Source: CAZHFW01 sp964531675 (GTDB lineage: Bacteria > Planctomycetota > Phycisphaerae > Phycisphaerales > UBA1924). From it: a DNA stretch of 7,608 bases. The position numbers and the translations under genes were made by a program. The notes beneath the pieces were generated by a model. It had not been told where the DNA came from and searched no databases. It saw only the letters and a program-made list of their open reading frames with translations. Position 1 is the stretch's first letter. Every line of letters begins with the position of its first letter. Of the stretch, positions 5,541-7,608 are shown piece by piece. The DNA lies in contig CAZHFW010000074.1 of the NCBI GenBank assembly GCA_964531675.1, positions 1 to 7,608 of the forward strand. Direction: 5' to 3'.

Positions 5541-6635
5541 CTATCCGAAAATCTTGGCGTTCATCCGCTCCACCACGCTCGAAACATGCGCGTCGGACAG
5601 GTGGCTATACCGCTTCACCATGGCAAGGGTCTTGTGTCCCAGCACTTCCGCAATTTCGGCCAGCGTTGCGCCGTTCATGGCGAGATAAGAGGCGGCGGAA
5701 TGCCGCAAGTCGTGGAAGTGGAAGTTTTCAATTTCGGCCTTCTCTAAGGCTTTTTCCCATGGGGCGCGTAGGTCGATAGGCTTTTGTGGCTTTTGTCCCG
5801 CTCTGGCCTTCTCTGGAAACAGCATCTTGGTATCTAGGCGGCGCACCTTGGCGAGTTCCTTTACTTGCTCCAAGGCATGGCCGGACAAGTGGACGGCGCG
5901 GCGGTCGCCGTTCTTGGTTTCGTGAAGGATGGCCCGGCCCCGGTTCAGGTCTATATCGTCCCAAGTCAGCCCCATAACCTCGCCTTGCCGCATTCCGGTA
6001 GACAAGGCCAGCACCACCACGGGATAGAGATAGGGGCTTGAGGATTCCTTGCAGGCGGTCAGCAGGCGAGCGCGTTCATCGTCGGATAGGAAGCGCACCC
6101 GGCCCCGTGCCTCTTTCGGCTTGGTGACTTTGCGCATGGGGGAATCGTCCAGCCATTGCCATTCCTTCACGGCGACGGTGAAGGCGTGGGACAGCGCGGC
6201 CATGTAGCGCACCACGGTAGCGGGGCCACGGTAACGGGGTTCGGAAGTTGGGGTTTTCAGTGGCAGCGGTTCGCTTGCCAGTTTGTCGCGGTATTCGGCC
6301 AGCAAGGCGGGGATTATGTCGGCTAGGGCATAGGCACCAAGCCGCGCTTTCCACCATGCAAGCTGTGACGCTTGGTCGTTGGCGGTCTTGTCTTTTTTTT
6401 CGGGCAGCACGTCCCGCGTGTAGCGGTCTATCAGTTCGCCCAAGGTGTGCCGCTTGGCTTCCGTGGTCTTGAAGTGCCGCCCGTCCCTGATTGCCGACTC
6501 AGTGTCTTGTACCCACTTTTTGGCGTCGGTCAGGCGGTTGAAAGTGGCGGTTTGAACCGGGTAGCCTTTCAGGCGCACTTTCACCCGGTAGGATATTTTG
6601 CCGCCTTCTGTCTCGCGTTTTTCGATGGTTGCCAT
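5541..6635 (-). CDS. int: Tyrosine recombinase / integrase (364 aa)
   Basis: This is a site-specific recombinase that integrates and excises the element. From ATG 6635 it has an N-terminal arm-binding-type segment (about 5-55: KISYRVKVRLKGYPVQTATF then DAKKWVQDTE), a core-binding helical domain (about 65-165) and the catalytic domain (about 180-355). The full catalytic set is visible: R216 in STGMRQGEV, K241 in HETKNGDRR, H308 and R311 in HDLRHSAAS, H334 in VLGHKTL, and the nucleophile Y343 in VKRYSHL. The family pattern and length are normal, so it should be active. ATG 6635 is chosen over the in-frame ATG at 6707 because GGGGGC lies just upstream and the extra residues are low-complexity proline-rich sequence. 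Between K241 and H308 it carries QKPQKP (281-286), encoded by a tandem nonamer also found outside the gene. It is the first gene after the tRNA and transcribes away from it. Confidence 0.95.
   Translation of the reverse strand: MATIEKRETEGGKISYRVKVRLKGYPVQTATFNRLTDAKKWVQDTESAIRDGRHFKTTEAKRHTLGELIDRYTRDVLPEKKDKTANDQASQLAWWKARLGAYALADIIPALLAEYRDKLASEPLPLKTPTSEPRYRGPATVVRYMAALSHAFTVAVKEWQWLDDSPMRKVTKPKEARGRVRFLSDDERARLLTACKESSSPYLYPVVVLALSTGMRQGEVMGLTWDDIDLNRGRAILHETKNGDRRAVHLSGHALEQVKELAKVRRLDTKMLFPEKARAGQKPQKPIDLRAPWEKALEKAEIENFHFHDLRHSAASYLAMNGATLAEIAEVLGHKTLAMVKRYSHLSDAHVSSVVERMNAKIFG
5779..5800 (+). repeat. Tandem nonamer copy B inside the integrase gene
   Basis: GGCTTTTGTGGCTTTTGTCC, followed by CG, is identical over 22 bp to copy C at 6960-6981 upstream of the gene. 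In the integrase it encodes the QKPQKP stretch in a surface-loop-like part of the catalytic domain, between the catalytic lysine and the HxxR motif. Confidence 0.8.
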
Positions 6636-6704
6636 GGTTGCCCCCTGTTTTGGCTTTGGCGGGGCGGTCGGCGGGATGGTGCGGTAAAATCGCGGTAGCC
6701 TTCC

Positions 6705-6761
6705 CACCTTGCCCCCAAGGTGTGCGGGTCAGGGCCGGGAGTGCTGGAACACCCCCGGCCC
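6705..6761 (-). other. Two consecutive perfect hairpins in the integrase leader
   Basis: Hairpin 1 is CACCTTG (6705-6711) / CAAGGTG (6716-6722) with a CCCC loop. Hairpin 2 is GGGCCGGG (6732-6739) / CCCGGCCC (6754-6761), extended inwards past one mismatch by GTG/CAC (6741-6743/6750-6752) to leave a CTGGAA loop. They lie 70-126 bp before the integrase ATG. Neither is followed by a T-run on either strand, so they are not ordinary terminators. They may structure the integrase mRNA leader or mark recombination or protein-binding DNA. Confidence 0.55.
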
Positions 6762-6840
6762 GCCTTCACCAATAGGCTACAACAAAGCGCAAAAAACGGC
6801 AACACATGATAACTAATCAGATGTTTTTTAATGATAAGCA

Positions 6841-6853
6841 AATGAAATTCATT
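6841..6853. promoter_or_regulatory. AATGAA-A-TTCATT palindrome in the AT-rich integrase upstream region
   Basis: This is a perfect 13-bp dyad in the most AT-rich part of the integrase-tRNA gap (about 6780-6910). Nearby, AATCAGATGTTTT (6816-6828) loosely resembles an IHF site. A weak minus-strand promoter can be drawn below it (TTGCCG, 17 bp, TAGCCT). The palindrome could be a repressor operator for integrase. Evidence is limited to symmetry and position. Confidence 0.3.
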
Positions 6854-6878
6854 GTATTTTTTGCGTGATAGCTCGGAT

Positions 6879-6896
6879 ATGGGACACTAGCGGGAC
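6879..6896 (+). repeat. GGGAC inverted repeat, left copy
   Basis: ATGGGACACTAGCGGGAC contains two GGGAC motifs 11 bp apart (one helical turn). It matches the right copy (7079-7096, opposite strand) at 17 of 18 positions. It is a candidate arm-type integrase site or recombination-factor site. Confidence 0.6.
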
Positions 6897-6916
6897 TAAT
6901 TGAAAAAAAACGGGCC

Positions 6917-6981
6917 GGTTTTTGCGATTTTTGCCCTTGTCCCGGCGGGACACTCAAGGGGCTTTTGTGGCTTTTGTCCCG
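6917..6981 (+). repeat. Tandem nonamer copies E (degenerate) and C, with a GGGACA dyad between
   Basis: Copy C (6960-6981) is identical over 22 bp to copy B inside the integrase gene. Copy E (about 6917-6944) is a looser version (GGTTTTTGCGATTTTTGCCC, then TTGTCCCG). Between them TGTCCCG-G-CGGGACA (6938-6952) is a perfect 15-bp dyad that also contributes an octamer GGGACACT (6947-6954). The close packing of these motifs suggests a multi-protein binding region. Confidence 0.55.
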
Positions 6982-7078
6982 TGCTTGGGGAGTGTGGGAA
7001 TCCATTTTCCGGCCAGGCTTCGGGGATAGGACAGGGAACCCACGCGGGCGGCTTTATCGTGGTTTGTTGCTGGCAAGT

Positions 7079-7096
7079 GTCCCGCCAGTGTCCCAT
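7079..7096 (-). repeat. GGGAC inverted repeat, right copy
   Basis: Read on the minus strand this is ATGGGACACTGGCGGGAC, one mismatch from the left copy. The octamer AGTGTCCC occurs twice here in direct orientation, at 7076-7083 and 7087-7094, exactly 11 bp apart. It lies about 47 bp from the CCA end of the tRNA. Confidence 0.6.
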
Positions 7097-7101
7097 GAGA
7101 A

Positions 7102-7134
7102 ATAAAAAAGCCCTTGGCTTTCGCGCAAGGGCTT
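7102..7134 (-). terminator. Intrinsic terminator of tRNA-Thr
   Basis: On the minus strand AAGCCCTTG (7134-7126) pairs perfectly with CAAGGGCTT (7116-7108) around a 9-base loop and is followed by TTTTTTATTT. It starts 9 bases after the encoded CCA of the tRNA, so it should end the tRNA transcript before the element's repeat region. Confidence 0.85.
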
Positions 7135-7142
7135 GTTTTATT

Positions 7143-7218
7143 TGGAGCTGGCGACAAGATTCGAACTCGCGACCGGCTGATTACAAATCAGCTGCTCTAC
7201 CGACTGAGCTACGCCAGC
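7143..7218 (-). tRNA. tRNA-Thr (anticodon UGU)
   Basis: A complete 76-nt cloverleaf is present on the minus strand. The acceptor stem is GCTGGCG/CGCCAGC, with a U discriminator and encoded CCA. The D arm is GCTC/GAGC. The anticodon stem is GCTGA/TCAGC with loop TTTGTAA (anticodon TGT, 7183-7185). The T arm is GCGAG/CTTGT around TTCGAAT, with two G-U pairs. It decodes ACA and related threonine codons. Its 3' end faces the integrase gene, as expected for an integration target. The gene is intact, so the insertion, if it uses the 3' end, restored it. Confidence 0.95.
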
Positions 7219-7229
7219 GTGTGGGGGTG

Positions 7230-7257
7230 GATGCCGCCGGCCGGCTCCGGCGGCATC
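7230..7257 (-). other. Perfect 11-bp hairpin between activator gene and tRNA
   Basis: GATGCCGCCGG (7230-7240) and CCGGCGGCATC (7247-7257) form a very stable stem with a CCGGCT loop, 56 bp after the activator stop and 11 bp before the tRNA 5' end. It lacks a T-run on the minus strand. It may terminate the activator mRNA, but a tRNA promoter would have to lie upstream of it (a TAAAAT is present on the minus strand at 7269-7274, with a poor -35). It may therefore be a processing or stability element in the tRNA leader. Confidence 0.5.
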
Positions 7258-7313
7258 GAATGGCGCGTATTTTAGCAGGTTTTCGGCCAAATCCGCCAGA
7301 TGCCACTTGAGGC

Positions 7314-7608
<295 letters not shown>

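Larger units (their letters stand above)
1..7142. mobile_element. Integrated element next to tRNA-Thr (left end outside window)
   Basis: A tyrosine recombinase gene, an excisionase-like gene, a winged-helix regulator and a CHC2/Toprim-DUF3987 replication pair all run in one direction away from the 3' end of a tRNA-Thr gene. This is the standard layout of a tRNA-associated integrative element (prophage, phage satellite or genomic island). The right boundary is placed at the tRNA CCA end by inference. I could not find by eye a second copy of the tRNA 3' end in the window, so the left attachment site must be outside it or the true core is different. Base composition is mosaic: the 571-codon gene and the two small regulator genes are visibly richer in A+T than the replication and integrase genes. 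No structural, packaging-ATPase or conjugation gene is present in this part. Confidence 0.8.

Noticed and set aside
6641..6707. Longer integrase start at ATG 6707
   Set aside because: The added 24 residues are proline-rich and unlike the family, and the ATG at 6635 has a clear purine-rich ribosome binding site.
6900..7310. Rightward 136-codon ORF upstream of the activator tail
   Set aside because: Its second half is a translation of the tRNA-Thr gene and its terminator, and the first half runs through the repeat region. No plausible ribosome binding site or domain.

Overview
The window reads as the integrase-proximal part of an integrated mobile element inserted in a proteobacterial chromosome next to a tRNA-Thr gene. 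The host is probably a betaproteobacterium. That guess rests on the GC-rich codon use of the chromosomal flank, the sigma-54 activator and the tRNA sequence, and the genus is not determined. All genes I accept, including the tRNA, are on the minus strand, so biological order runs from high to low coordinates.

Right flank (7143-7608): the C-terminal end of a sigma-54-dependent activator (AAA+ tail plus Fis-type helix-turn-helix), then a strong hairpin, then tRNA-Thr(UGU) with an encoded CCA end and an intrinsic terminator (7102-7134). To the left is a gene-free stretch of about 500 bases (6636-7142). It is dense in dyads and direct repeats: an 18-bp GGGAC-type repeat in inverted orientation, a palindrome, tandem CTTTTGTGG nonamers and two perfect hairpins. 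It looks like an attachment and regulatory region for the integrase.

Element (about 1-7100): a tyrosine recombinase with all catalytic residues (5541-6635); a conspicuously AT-rich 571-codon gene of unknown function (3730-5445) in the usual cargo position; a 76-bp array of degenerate 9-11 bp repeats (3662-3737); an overlapping pair of small DNA-binding proteins, one excisionase/MerR-like and one winged helix (3004-3584); a candidate promoter with a dyad operator (2947-2978); a replication pair consisting of a stand-alone CHC2 zinc-finger protein (2622-2918) and a Toprim-DUF3987 protein (500-2620); and two small genes running off the left side (143-412 and 51-146).

Inferred logic: the integrase and the excisionase-like protein handle integration and excision, the CHC2/Toprim-DUF3987 pair replicates the excised element, and the two small regulators probably control the switch through the dyads and repeats. 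The 571-aa protein is the best candidate for a new function. No capsid, tail, large terminase or conjugation gene is visible, but the left end of the element lies outside the window. Whether it is a phage satellite, a prophage or an integrative mobilizable element therefore cannot be decided here.
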